Assembly (NCBI GenBank): GCA_946625715.1
Contig: CAMOTK010000100.1
Coordinates: 1-7,475, forward strand
Reading direction: 5' to 3'
DNA length: 7,475 nt
Source: an uncultured Prevotella sp.
GTDB lineage: Bacteria; Bacteroidota; Bacteroidia; Bacteroidales; Bacteroidaceae
Position numbers and translations under genes: made by a program. The notes under the pieces are model-generated. The model had not been told where the DNA came from and did no database searches. It saw only the letters and a list, made by a program, of their open reading frames with translations. This document shows positions 1 through 6,443 of the stretch, one piece after another (within the stretch, counting starts at the first letter, position 1; each line of letters starts with the position of its first letter).

Positions 1-967
1 TGAGCGAGCCCACGGTCTTCACGGCCATCTTGTAGTCCATGAACTCCGTGCCGAAGCTGTCGGGCGTGGCATGTTCCAAGCAGGGGTAGTGGCCGTCGAG
101 GGCAGCGTATGCCGGCTCGTCGGCGTAGATGACGACGTTTTTCTCAGCCAGCGGAGCCACTAGGTGTTCTAGATTATCTAGTCTATCTCGATGAATCAGC
201 AGACAATCGAGCGCATTGCAGACGCTGACGCGGCGGGTCTTGGCATTGCACACAATGGCGCGCCCCTTCTCCAGGTCGCCATCCTTGTCGAAGTAGGTGT
301 TCACCACGCCTGCACCGGTCTCGATGACGGGCACGCGGGCCGTGTCGCGCACAAAGTCGATGAGCTTGCGGCCGCCGCGGGGGATGCACAGGTCTATGTA
401 GCCCACGGCGTTGAGCATCTCGCCCGTGGCCTCGTGGGTGGCAGGCAGCAGCGTCACCACGTCGGGGCAGACGCCAAAGCGCTCGAGCACCTCGTGAATG
501 ACGGCCACGCCGGCCTCGTTAGAAGCCACGGCGTCGCGACCGCCTTTCAGCACGCAGGCGTTGCCGCTCTTGAAGCACAGCGAAAAGACGTCGTAGGTGA
601 CGTTTGGCCGGGCCTCGTAAATCATGCCGATGACGCCGAAGGGCACGCTGACGCGGCACAGGCGCAGGCCGTTGGGCAGCGTCTTCTGCTTGGTGATGTG
701 GCCTAAGGGCGAGGGCAGCGAGGCCACGTTGCGCATGTCGGCCGCAATGTCCTGCAGTCGCTTCTCTGTCAGCTGCAGTCGGTCGTAGAGCGGGTTCTCG
801 CGGTCCATCTTGTCCAGGTCTTCCTGGTTGGCCTGCAGAATGCGCACCTTATTATTAATAATAGCCTCGCTCACGGCCAGCAATATTTGGTTGCGCTGGT
901 CGTCGGTGAGCAGTGCCAGCGACTTGCTGGCCCGCTTTACGCGCTGGAAAGTTTCGGTCAGTTGCAT
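1..967 (-). CDS. proA: Glutamate-5-semialdehyde dehydrogenase (gamma-glutamyl phosphate reductase), 3' end cut by window edge
   Basis: ProA reduces gamma-glutamyl phosphate with NADPH to glutamate-5-semialdehyde, the second step of proline synthesis, in the cytoplasm. I translated the frame by hand from ATG at 967-965; it is open to base 2, giving 322 residues of the usual ~415, so roughly the last 95 are outside the window. Aldehyde-dehydrogenase-fold landmarks are visible: [17 protein letters not shown], the cofactor-region [39 protein letters not shown], and [15 protein letters not shown] with the probable catalytic cysteine at Cys250. The last visible part, [15 protein letters not shown], is also typical. 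The start overlaps the proB stop by 10 bp (ATGCAACTGA), so translation is probably coupled to ProB, whose unstable product it takes over. No Shine-Dalgarno is seen, as usual for Bacteroidetes. The identification is secure; only the C-terminus is unseen. Confidence 0.95.
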   Translation of the reverse strand, partial: MQLTETFQRVKRASKSLALLTDDQRNQILLAVSEAIINNKVRILQANQEDLDKMDRENPLYDRLQLTEKRLQDIAADMRNVASLPSPLGHITKQKTLPNGLRLCRVSVPFGVIGMIYEARPNVTYDVFSLCFKSGNACVLKGGRDAVASNEAGVAVIHEVLERFGVCPDVVTLLPATHEATGEMLNAVGYIDLCIPRGGRKLIDFVRDTARVPVIETGAGVVNTYFDKDGDLEKGRAIVCNAKTRRVSVCNALDCLLIHRDRLDNLEHLVAPLAEKNVVIYADEPAYAALDGHYPCLEHATPDSFGTEFMDYKMAVKTVGSL

Positions 968-1728
968 AAGAATTCGGTGTGGGGGGTGGTTTCGGGATGT
1001 TCCATCAGGTCGACGAGCACGTTCTCGCGCTTGCCGTTGGCAATGATGACGCGAATGCCGACCTGCTGTATCTTGGTGGCCGTGGCATACTTCGACTGCA
1101 TGCCGCCGCGGCCGGCCGAGCTCTTCTCGGTCTGAATGTATTGGGAGAGGTCGCAGCCTGGGGCAACGGTCTTGATGAGTTGCGACTGCGGGTCGGCAGG
1201 ATTGCCGGTGAAGATGCCGTCGATGTTCGACAGCAGAATGAGCGTGTCGGCCTGCATCATCTGGGCGATGAGGCCCGAGAGCTCGTCGTTGTCGGTGAAC
1301 ATCAGCTCGGTGACTGAGACCGTGTCGTTCTCGTTGACGATGGGCAGCACGCCGTTTTCCAGCATCACGCGCATGCACTGCTGCTGGTTGCGGTACTGCT
1401 CGCCCGGCTCGAAGTTCTCCTTCATCGTGAGCACCTGGCCCACGTGGATGTGGTACTCGCGGAAAAGGTCGTAGTAGAGGCCGACGAGCTTCACCTGTCC
1501 GAGGGCAGAGAACAGCTGGCGCTGCTCCACCGAGTCGAGCTCGTGGGTGGCTTTCAGTTCGCGACGGCCGCAGGCCACGGCACCCGACGACACGAGTATC
1601 ACCTCGTGCCCTTGCTGGCGCAACCAGGCAATCTGGTCGACCAGTGCCGACATGCGGGTCACGTCGAGCCTTCCGTCGGCACGTGTCAGGGCGTTCGACC
1701 CCACTTTGATGACGATGCGCTTACTCAT
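958..1728 (-). CDS. proB: Glutamate 5-kinase, short form without PUA domain
   Basis: ProB phosphorylates the gamma-carboxylate of glutamate with ATP, the first committed step to proline. The 256 residues form one amino-acid-kinase domain: [11 protein letters not shown] at 5-15 (K8, G10, S11), VSSGAVACG at 46-54, the glutamate-binding IVNENDTV at 130-137, FTDNDELS at 144-151, [12 protein letters not shown] at 166-177 and GRGGMQSK at 206-213. E. coli ProB is 367 residues and carries a C-terminal PUA domain. That domain is absent here: the protein ends about 40 residues after the GGM-K motif and proA begins at once, so nothing has been lost to a simple frameshift. PUA-less glutamate kinases are known in other bacteria. 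The start ATG overlaps the stop of the upstream synthetase gene as ATGA, behind an A/G-rich stretch (GAAGAAAGAAAA). Proline feedback inhibition resides in the kinase domain in studied homologues, so it may persist. Confidence 0.95.
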   Translation of the reverse strand: MSKRIVIKVGSNALTRADGRLDVTRMSALVDQIAWLRQQGHEVILVSSGAVACGRRELKATHELDSVEQRQLFSALGQVKLVGLYYDLFREYHIHVGQVLTMKENFEPGEQYRNQQQCMRVMLENGVLPIVNENDTVSVTELMFTDNDELSGLIAQMMQADTLILLSNIDGIFTGNPADPQSQLIKTVAPGCDLSQYIQTEKSSAGRGGMQSKYATATKIQQVGIRVIIANGKRENVLVDLMEHPETTPHTEFLCN

Positions 1729-3389
1729 TTTTCTTTCTTCTCGTCTTTTTGCCTGATTTCCACGCGGCGAATCTTGCCGCTGATGGTCTTCGGCAGTTCG
1801 TCTACAAACTCCACAATGCGCGGATATTTATAAGGTGCCGTCTCACGCTTCACATGTTGTTGCAGCTCCTTCACCAGCTCGTCGCCGGCCTTGTCCTTCC
1901 ACTCCTTGCCAAGCACCACCGTGGCCTTGACCACCATGCCGCGAATGTCGTCGGGCACGCCCGTGATGGCACACTCCACCACGGCAGGGTGGGTCATCAG
2001 CGCACTCTCCACCTCGAACGGACCGATGCGGTAGCCCGAGGACTTGATGACGTCGTCGATGCGGCCCTCAAACCAGTAGTAGCCGTCCTCGTCGCGCCAG
2101 GCCATGTCGCCCGTGTGGTAGATGCCGTCGTGCCAAGCCTCGCGTGTCTTCTCCTCGTCGCGGTAGTACTCCTTGAACAGGCCGATGGGCTTGCGGTCGC
2201 CAACGCGCACCACAATCTCGCCCTTCTCGCCGTCTTCGCACGAGGTGCCGTCGGCGCGCAGCAGGTCGATGTCGTACTGGGCGTTGGGCATGCCCATCGA
2301 GCCGGGCTTCGGCGTCATCCAAGGGAAGGTGCCGAGGGTCATGGTGGTCTCGGTCTGTCCGAAACCTTCCATCATGCGGATGCCCGTCTTTTCCAGGAAC
2401 TTATCGAACACGGCGGGGTTGAGCGCCTCGCCGGCCGTGGTGCAGTACTCCAGCGACGAAAGGTCGTAGTGGCTGAGGTCTTCGCGAATCATGAATCGGT
2501 AGATGGTGGGTGGCGCACAGAAGCTGGTCACCTTGTACTTCTCCATCTGGCGCAGCAGCGTGTCGGCATTGAACTTCTCGTGGTCGAACACGAACACCGT
2601 GGCGCCGGCAAACCACTGGCCGTAGAACTTGCCCCACACGGCCTTGCCCCAGCCCGTGTCGGCCACGGTGAGATGGAGCGAGCCCGGGTGCAGGTTGTGC
2701 CAGAACACGCCTGTGGTCAGATGGCCCAAGGCATAGAGGAAGTCGTGGGCCACCATCTTCGGTTCGCCGCTGGTGCCCGAGGTGAAGTACATGAGCATGG
2801 TGTCGCTGTTGGCGTTCTTCTCGGCAGGGCGCACGAACGTTGGCGCTGCTTCTATCTCCTTCAGATAGTCGTGGAAACCGTCGGGCACATGGTTGCCGAT
2901 GGCGATATATTGCTCCACGGTGGGACTTTCGTCCTTGGCCAGGAGAACCTGGCCGGTGACGTAGGGGTCGTCTACACACACGATGGCCTTCACCGAGGCC
3001 CGCTGGTTGCGGTAGACGATGTCGTGCTTCGTGAGCATGTGGGTGGCGGGAATGACCACGGCGCCCAGCTTGTGCAGGGCCAACATGACGAGCCACCACT
3101 CGTAGCGGCGCTTCAGAATGAGCATCACGGGGTCGCCCTTGCCAATGCCTAATGACTGCAGATAGGCAGCCGTCTGGTCGCTCTGCTCCTTGAGTTGGCC
3201 GAACGTGGCGCGAATCTCTACGCCTTGGTCGTTGGTCCAGAGCAGGGCCAGCCTGTCGGGGTCTTCTTCGGCCCACTGGTCCATCACGTCGTAGGCAAAG
3301 TTGAAGTGTTCGGGAATGATGAATTCCAGATGCTGGTTGTAGTCCTCCACCGAGGAAAAGCTTGTCTGCTTGAGAAATCTTTCTATCAT
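1725..3389 (-). CDS. AMP-forming acyl-CoA synthetase, medium-chain (ACSM)-like
   Basis: This cytoplasmic enzyme of the adenylate-forming (ANL) superfamily activates a carboxylic acid with ATP to an acyl-AMP and transfers it to CoA. The 554 residues contain the standard motifs in order: phosphate-binding YFTSGTSGEPK at 201-211, GEAL at 320-323, GFGQTET at 342-348, YHTGD at 424-428, hinge-region GRIDDVIK at 442-449, SSGYRIGPFEVE at 450-461, and ISGKIRR at 536-542 with the adenylation lysine K539. The stretch DTGWGKAVWGKFYGQWFAGA (244-263) resembles the medium-chain ACSM group more than acetyl-CoA synthetase, and the length fits that group better than the ~650 of Acs. The substrate cannot be read from sequence; short branched, medium-chain or aryl acids are all possible. 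It starts 10 bp after the XRE-cupin stop and overlaps proB by 4 bp, so it is co-transcribed with proline genes although no proline step needs it. Confidence 0.9.
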   Translation of the reverse strand: MIERFLKQTSFSSVEDYNQHLEFIIPEHFNFAYDVMDQWAEEDPDRLALLWTNDQGVEIRATFGQLKEQSDQTAAYLQSLGIGKGDPVMLILKRRYEWWLVMLALHKLGAVVIPATHMLTKHDIVYRNQRASVKAIVCVDDPYVTGQVLLAKDESPTVEQYIAIGNHVPDGFHDYLKEIEAAPTFVRPAEKNANSDTMLMYFTSGTSGEPKMVAHDFLYALGHLTTGVFWHNLHPGSLHLTVADTGWGKAVWGKFYGQWFAGATVFVFDHEKFNADTLLRQMEKYKVTSFCAPPTIYRFMIREDLSHYDLSSLEYCTTAGEALNPAVFDKFLEKTGIRMMEGFGQTETTMTLGTFPWMTPKPGSMGMPNAQYDIDLLRADGTSCEDGEKGEIVVRVGDRKPIGLFKEYYRDEEKTREAWHDGIYHTGDMAWRDEDGYYWFEGRIDDVIKSSGYRIGPFEVESALMTHPAVVECAITGVPDDIRGMVVKATVVLGKEWKDKAGDELVKELQQHVKRETAPYKYPRIVEFVDELPKTISGKIRRVEIRQKDEKKEK

Positions 3390-3399
3390 AGTTTTTGTG

Positions 3400-3960
3400 T
3401 TATTCCACTGTAAATGCCAGGAACTTCACGGCACGGTCGCCAATGGCCAGCATGCCGTGGGGCTTCGATGAGTCGAAGTAGATGCTGTCGCCCTCTTCAA
3501 GCACCATGGTCTTGCCGCCGATGTAGAGTTCCATCTTGCCCTCGAGCACGAGGTTGAACTCCTGGCCGGGGTGCGTGTTCTTGTAGACCACATGGGCGTT
3601 GGGCTTAGGCTCCACGGTGACGATGAACACGTCGGCCTTGTGGTTCTTGAAGCCCGACACCAGGCTCTGGTACTTGTAGGCCTTGGTGCGCTCCACCGAC
3701 ATGCCTTGTCCCTTGCGCACCACGAAGTACGACTGCATGTGGGGTGTTTCGGCAAACATGAGTTCCTCGGCCGAGATGCCGTACTTGTGGGCTATGGTCA
3801 TGAGTTTCGAGATGGTGATGTCCATCTCGCCCTGTTCTATCTTCTCGTATTTCTCGACGTCGATGCCGATGGTTTCGGCCATCTCTTCGACGGGAATGTC
3901 GAGCACCTCGCGCAGTCCGCGCAGGCGTTCGCCTATCTGTTTCAGTTGATCGTCAACCAT
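3400..3960 (-). CDS. XRE-family HTH transcriptional regulator with C-terminal cupin domain
   Basis: A predicted DNA-binding regulator of 186 residues. Residues ~7-67 form an XRE-type helix-turn-helix (IGERLRGLREVLDIPVEEMA, then IDVEKYEKIEQGEMDITISK and the helix LMTIAHKYGISAEELMF). Residues ~105-184 form a cupin barrel: a degenerate first motif THPGQEFNLVLEGKMEL with H130, E134 and G141, and a second motif GDSIYFDSSKPHGM with G157 and H168. The layout matches PuuR-like sensors, in which the cupin is thought to bind a small ligand. Only some usual metal-ligand positions are kept (N128 replaces the first His of HxH), so metal binding is uncertain. The gene directly precedes the acyl-CoA synthetase by 10 bp; the simplest inference is that it controls that gene, itself or the operon in response to an acid, acyl-CoA or amino acid. 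The ligand and operator are unknown. It starts abutting a short AT-rich repeat. Confidence 0.88.
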   Translation of the reverse strand: MVDDQLKQIGERLRGLREVLDIPVEEMAETIGIDVEKYEKIEQGEMDITISKLMTIAHKYGISAEELMFAETPHMQSYFVVRKGQGMSVERTKAYKYQSLVSGFKNHKADVFIVTVEPKPNAHVVYKNTHPGQEFNLVLEGKMELYIGGKTMVLEEGDSIYFDSSKPHGMLAIGDRAVKFLAFTVE

Positions 3961-3988
3961 ATTTACTATTTGACTATTTACTATTTAC
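3961..3988 (-). repeat. AT-rich heptamer tandem repeat in the leader of the XRE-cupin gene
   Basis: On the minus strand the 31-bp gap between proC and the regulator consists almost wholly of the unit GTAAATA: two exact copies, one with an extra base (GTCAAATA), and a last partial copy GTAAAT that runs directly into the ATG. It therefore occupies the position where a ribosome binding site would be. No Bacteroidetes promoter box is seen in it. It is probably a low-complexity spacer; an effect on translation start efficiency is possible but inferred only from position. Confidence 0.7.
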
Positions 3989-3991
3989 AAT

Positions 3992-4771
3992 TTATTTTGC
4001 GCCAGCTTTCAGACCGCGGATGACGGCCGACGTGAAGCCGGCATGCTCCATCTCGTTCAGTCCTTTGATGGTCACGCCGCCGGGGGTGGTCACCTGGTCG
4101 ATGGCCTGTTCGGGATGCAGGCCCGTGGCTTCGAGCAGCTCCACGGCGCCGCGCACGGTCTGCATCACAATCTGTTTGGCCTCGTCGGCCTTGAAGCCTA
4201 ACTCCACACCGCCTTCTGAGGCAGCACGGATGTAGCGCATGGCGTAGGCAATGCCACAGCTGGCCAGCGTGGTGCCGGCAGCCAGATGGCGCTCGTCGGT
4301 GATGAGCGTGTGGCCCATCGCGTCGAAGATTTCTTTCACCACCGCGGTGTCGCCCTCGCTGGCTCCGCAGGGCACGATGAACGTCATCGACTGCAACTGG
4401 GCTATGGCGATGTTGGGAATGACCAGAAACAGCGGCGGGCACTGCTCGCCCAACCATCCCTGGATGCTTGCCGACGACACGCCCGCAGCAATGACTACGA
4501 GCAACTGGCCCTTGGGCTTGAGGCAGGGCTTAAGGTCTGTCAGAACCGCCTCGGCCAGCCAAGGCTTCACGCAGACGCACACGATGTCGGCATCGCTGAC
4601 GGCTGCCCGGTTGTCGGTGGTGGCGCGAACGCCTAAGGCAGCAAACCTGTCGACCACGGCCTGCGACGGGTCGCCCACGGCAATATCGTCATGCTTGAAA
4701 CGACGGGTCTTGATGAGACCTTCAACGGTGCTGCCGCCCATGGCGCCGGCACCTATCATGGTTATTTTCAT
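3992..4771 (-). CDS. proC: Pyrroline-5-carboxylate reductase
   Basis: ProC reduces 1-pyrroline-5-carboxylate to L-proline with NAD(P)H, the last step of proline synthesis. The 259 residues match the family length (~260-275). The N-terminal Rossmann motif is MIGAGAMGGSTVEGLI at 5-20, followed by DIVCVCVKPW (62-71), LLVVIAAGVSSASIQ (90-104) and VIPNIAIAQLQ (117-127). The C-terminal dimerisation and active-site region carries LAAGTTLASCGIAYAMRYI, VRGAVELLEATG and the signature VTTPGGVTIKGLNEME at 227-242. The frame stays open far upstream, but ATG at 4771-4769 is the right start: it gives the Rossmann fold two residues in, and it overlaps the argD stop as ATGA, the same coupling seen at synthetase/proB. 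An upstream start would add over 100 residues antisense-like to argD. It shares a transcript with argD, linking ornithine and proline synthesis. Confidence 0.96.
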   Translation of the reverse strand: MKITMIGAGAMGGSTVEGLIKTRRFKHDDIAVGDPSQAVVDRFAALGVRATTDNRAAVSDADIVCVCVKPWLAEAVLTDLKPCLKPKGQLLVVIAAGVSSASIQGWLGEQCPPLFLVIPNIAIAQLQSMTFIVPCGASEGDTAVVKEIFDAMGHTLITDERHLAAGTTLASCGIAYAMRYIRAASEGGVELGFKADEAKQIVMQTVRGAVELLEATGLHPEQAIDQVTTPGGVTIKGLNEMEHAGFTSAVIRGLKAGAK

Positions 4772-5904
4772 AATGTAGCTAATACGTTTTTGAGTTTCTG
4801 GATAAACAGGTCGGCGTCGGCCTTCGTCAGACAGAGCGGCGGCAGCAGTCGCAGCGTGTTCTGTCCGGCACAGCCCGTGAAGCAGTGCTCCTGCTTGATG
4901 AGCGGCACGCGCACGTCCTTGTGGGGCACGTCGAGGTCGATGCCAATCATGAGACCGCGACCGCGCACGTCCTTGATGTGTGGGCTCTCGATGGCCCGAA
5001 GCTGTTCGATGAGGTAGGTGCCCACGGCGTCGGCATTCTCCACCAGATGCTCCTGCTCGAACACGTCGAGCACGGCCAGTGCTGCGGCGCAAGCCAAGTG
5101 GTTGCCGCCGAAGGTGGTGCCCAGCTGTCCGTAGACGGGCTTGAACTCGGGCGAAATCAGCACGCCGCCCATGGGGAAGCCGTTGGCAATGCCCTTGGCC
5201 ACGGTGATGATGTCGGGACGGATGCCTAAGTGCTGGTGGGCGAAGAACTTGCCGCTACGGCCGTAGCCGCACTGTATCTCGTCGCAGATGAGCACGGCGC
5301 CGAAGCGCTTGCAGGCAGCGGCCAGCTCCTGTGCAAACTTGGGCGTGGCCATCTGTATGCCGCCCACACCCTGTATGCACTCCAGGATGACGGCTGCCAC
5401 ACCGCCGCGCGACAGCTCGCGCACCCACGGCTCCAGGTCGTTGAGCGGCAGGAAGCGCACGTGGTGGTTGTCGTTGATGGGGGCCACAATCTTCGGATTG
5501 TTGGTCACCTCGACGGCCAGCGACGTGCGTCCGTGGAATGCCTTCTCGCACGACAGCACGCGGGTGTGGCCCGTCTTGAACGAAGCCAGCTTCAGGGCGT
5601 TCTCGTTGGCCTCGGCACCGCTGTTGATAAGAAACAGCTGGTAGTCGTCGTAGCCGCTGATTTTGCCCAGTCGCTCGGCCAGCTGCTGTTGCAGGGTGTT
5701 GATCACCGAGTTGCTGTAGAAGCCCAACTTCTGGAGCTGTGCCGTCACTTCCTCAATATAATGGGGGTGGGAGTGTCCGATAGAAATAACGGCATGACCG
5801 CCGTAGAGGTCAAGATATTCTTGGCCTTTGTCATCCCAAACTTTGCAACCTTTGCCCTTGACAATGTTCACGTCGAAGAGCGGATATACATCAAATAGTC
5901 TCAT
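4768..5904 (-). CDS. argD: N-acyl (acetyl or succinyl) ornithine aminotransferase, PLP-dependent
   Basis: ArgD transfers an amino group from glutamate to N-acyl-glutamate-5-semialdehyde, giving N-acyl-ornithine, the fourth step of the linear ornithine branch. The 378 residues form a complete class-III aminotransferase: YLDLYGGHAVISIGHSHP (30-47), PLP-phosphate-binding NSGAEANENA (94-103), FHGRTSLA (123-130), ECIQGVGG (175-182), DEIQCGYGRSG with D208, TVAKGIANGFPMGG (234-247) with the Schiff-base lysine K237, and GTTFGGNHLACAAA (262-275). The start was set at ATG 5904-5902, eight residues before the conserved PLF and 24 bp below a clear -7 box. An in-frame ATG at 6063 would add 53 low-complexity residues across the promoter and into the divergent gene. 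In Bacteroides fragilis the pathway runs on N-succinyl intermediates, so the substrate may be succinylated here; sequence alone does not decide. First gene of the arg-pro transcript. Confidence 0.95.
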   Translation of the reverse strand: MRLFDVYPLFDVNIVKGKGCKVWDDKGQEYLDLYGGHAVISIGHSHPHYIEEVTAQLQKLGFYSNSVINTLQQQLAERLGKISGYDDYQLFLINSGAEANENALKLASFKTGHTRVLSCEKAFHGRTSLAVEVTNNPKIVAPINDNHHVRFLPLNDLEPWVRELSRGGVAAVILECIQGVGGIQMATPKFAQELAAACKRFGAVLICDEIQCGYGRSGKFFAHQHLGIRPDIITVAKGIANGFPMGGVLISPEFKPVYGQLGTTFGGNHLACAAALAVLDVFEQEHLVENADAVGTYLIEQLRAIESPHIKDVRGRGLMIGIDLDVPHKDVRVPLIKQEHCFTGCAGQNTLRLLPPLCLTKADADLFIQKLKNVLATL

Positions 5905-5927
5905 GTCGTTTAGTTTTATAAACGGTG

Positions 5928-5935
5928 CAAAGATA
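5928..5935 (-). promoter_or_regulatory. Bacteroidetes-type promoter -7 box for argD operon
   Basis: On the minus strand the sequence reads TATCTTTGCA, an exact match to the Bacteroidetes primary-sigma -7 consensus TAnnTTTG. It lies 24 bp upstream of the argD ATG and predicts a transcript start near 5922 with a leader of only ~18 nt. A good -33 TTTG is lacking; the region holds T-rich sequence (from the A-run at 5958-5965) instead. GTTTTATAAAC at 5913-5923 is a small imperfect palindrome at the expected start point and could be an operator, but this is speculative. Confidence 0.75.
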
Positions 5936-5956
5936 CATGAAAAATACGAGAAAAGA

Positions 5957-5976
5957 GAAAAAAAATGTCTTTTTTC
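5957..5976. repeat. A-tract/T-tract inverted repeat centred between two divergent promoters
   Basis: GAAAAAA (5957-5963) and TTTTTTC (5970-5976) form a perfect 7-bp inverted repeat around AATGTC. Its centre (5966.5) lies within 1 bp of the midpoint between the argD and response-regulator -7 boxes (5967.5), about -35 to -55 from each predicted start. It may act as a shared upstream AT-rich promoter element, an intrinsic bend or a regulator site. The geometry is seen in the sequence; the role is inferred. Confidence 0.5.
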
Positions 5977-5999
5977 GTGGCTGTTACAATTTTTTTTAC

Positions 6000-6007
6000 T
6001 ACCTTTG
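6000..6007 (+). promoter_or_regulatory. Bacteroidetes-type promoter -7 box for the response regulator
   Basis: TACCTTTGCA matches the Bacteroidetes -7 consensus TAnnTTTG exactly and lies 27 bp upstream of the regulator ATG. Transcription would start near 6012-6014, leaving a leader of ~22 nt that ends in the A-rich ACTAAAGATAAAA with no Shine-Dalgarno. The -33 region (~5976-5980) has T-rich sequence but no clean TTTG. It is divergent from the argD promoter, with 64 bp between the two -7 boxes. Confidence 0.78.
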
Positions 6008-6034
6008 CAGCGATTTTGAACACTAAAGATAAAA

Positions 6035-6391
6035 ATGAAGCGTATTTTGATAGCAGAGGACAACGACAGTAACTTCCTGTTGATGACTTACGTCCTGAGA
6101 GATCACTATGAAGTGTTACGCGCCGTGAATGGGCGCGATGCTGTGATGATGACCGAGAATCAGCCCGTGGATTTGGTGCTGATGGACATGAAGATGCCCT
6201 ATATCAACGGCCTGGAAGCTACGCGACAGATTAAGGAGAAGCATCCGGAGCTGCCCGTTTTCATGGTAACGGCCAACGTGTTCGATGTGGATCAGGAATC
6301 GGCTATAAAGGCTGGCTGCGATGCTTTCATTCCTAAGCCCATCCGGCGTGAGGCTTTTATAGAAAAGATAAAAGAGTTCATTGGTGAGTAG
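6035..6391 (+). CDS. Stand-alone receiver-domain response regulator (CheY-like, no output domain)
   Basis: A 118-residue protein that is only a receiver domain. Phosphorylation residues are all present: acidic pair E8/D9 in ILIAEDND, phospho-acceptor D51 in LVLMDMKMP, T79 in FMVTAN, and K101-P102 in FIPKPI. The sequence ends after the last helix (EAFIEKIKEFIGE), so there is no DNA-binding or enzymatic domain; it must act by protein contact or in a phosphorelay. The AEDNDSNFLLM start resembles receivers of hybrid histidine kinases. No kinase is nearby, so the partner is unknown. It is the only plus-strand gene, divergent from argD and convergent with argC, and splits the arg genes. By a rough hand count its GC is ~50%, against ~60% or more in adjoining arg genes, perhaps a sign of separate origin. 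The terminator begins inside its last codons. Confidence 0.92.
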   Translation: MKRILIAEDNDSNFLLMTYVLRDHYEVLRAVNGRDAVMMTENQPVDLVLMDMKMPYINGLEATRQIKEKHPELPVFMVTANVFDVDQESAIKAGCDAFIPKPIRREAFIEKIKEFIGE

Positions 6392-6411
6392 GCCAATGAA
6401 CTCTTTTTTTT
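6370..6411. terminator. Bidirectional intrinsic terminator between convergent response regulator and argC
   Basis: A perfect 15-bp stem pairs 6370-6384 with 6393-6407 (AAAAGAGTTCATTGG and its complement) around the 8-base loop TGAGTAGG. On the plus strand it runs into eight T (6404-6411), so it ends the response-regulator transcript. Read on the minus strand the stem is followed by TTTTATCTTTTCT, so it can also end argC transcription, whose stop codon lies 36 bp before it. The upstream arm is coding sequence for the last residues of the regulator and its TAG stop (6389-6391) lies in the loop. ArgC and argD are therefore probably on separate transcripts. Confidence 0.9.
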
Positions 6412-6443
6412 CATGAAAAACCGTCAACTGAAACTTATTTTGA

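Noticed and set aside
169..181. Palindrome CTAGATTATCTAG within proA
   Set aside because: A 6-bp inverted repeat inside well-conserved coding sequence; there is no context for an operator or attachment site, so chance is the simplest explanation.
191..706. A 171-codon plus-strand frame at the left edge
   Set aside because: It lies antisense to proA, which reads cleanly with conserved motifs through the same bases.
1749..3152. A 467-codon open frame on the plus strand
   Set aside because: It is antisense to the acyl-CoA synthetase, whose motifs are unmistakable. Long antisense frames are expected in GC-rich genes, and its His/Val/Ala-rich translation shows no known domain.
4772..5092. N-terminal extension of proC to an upstream ATG
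   Set aside because: The extension is Arg-rich out-of-frame argD sequence; the ATGA start directly precedes the Rossmann motif.
5905..6034. ArgR operator (ARG box) in the divergent region
   Set aside because: A TGAAAAATA stretch faintly recalls half a box, but no matching partner half is present.
5905..6063. N-terminal extension of argD to an ATG at 6063
   Set aside because: It would include the promoter -7 box, A/T tracts and the start of the divergent gene, and homologues begin near MRLFDVYPLF.
6116..6427. A 103-codon minus-strand frame opposite the response regulator
   Set aside because: It crosses the terminator hairpin and mirrors receiver-domain codons; it has no recognisable features.
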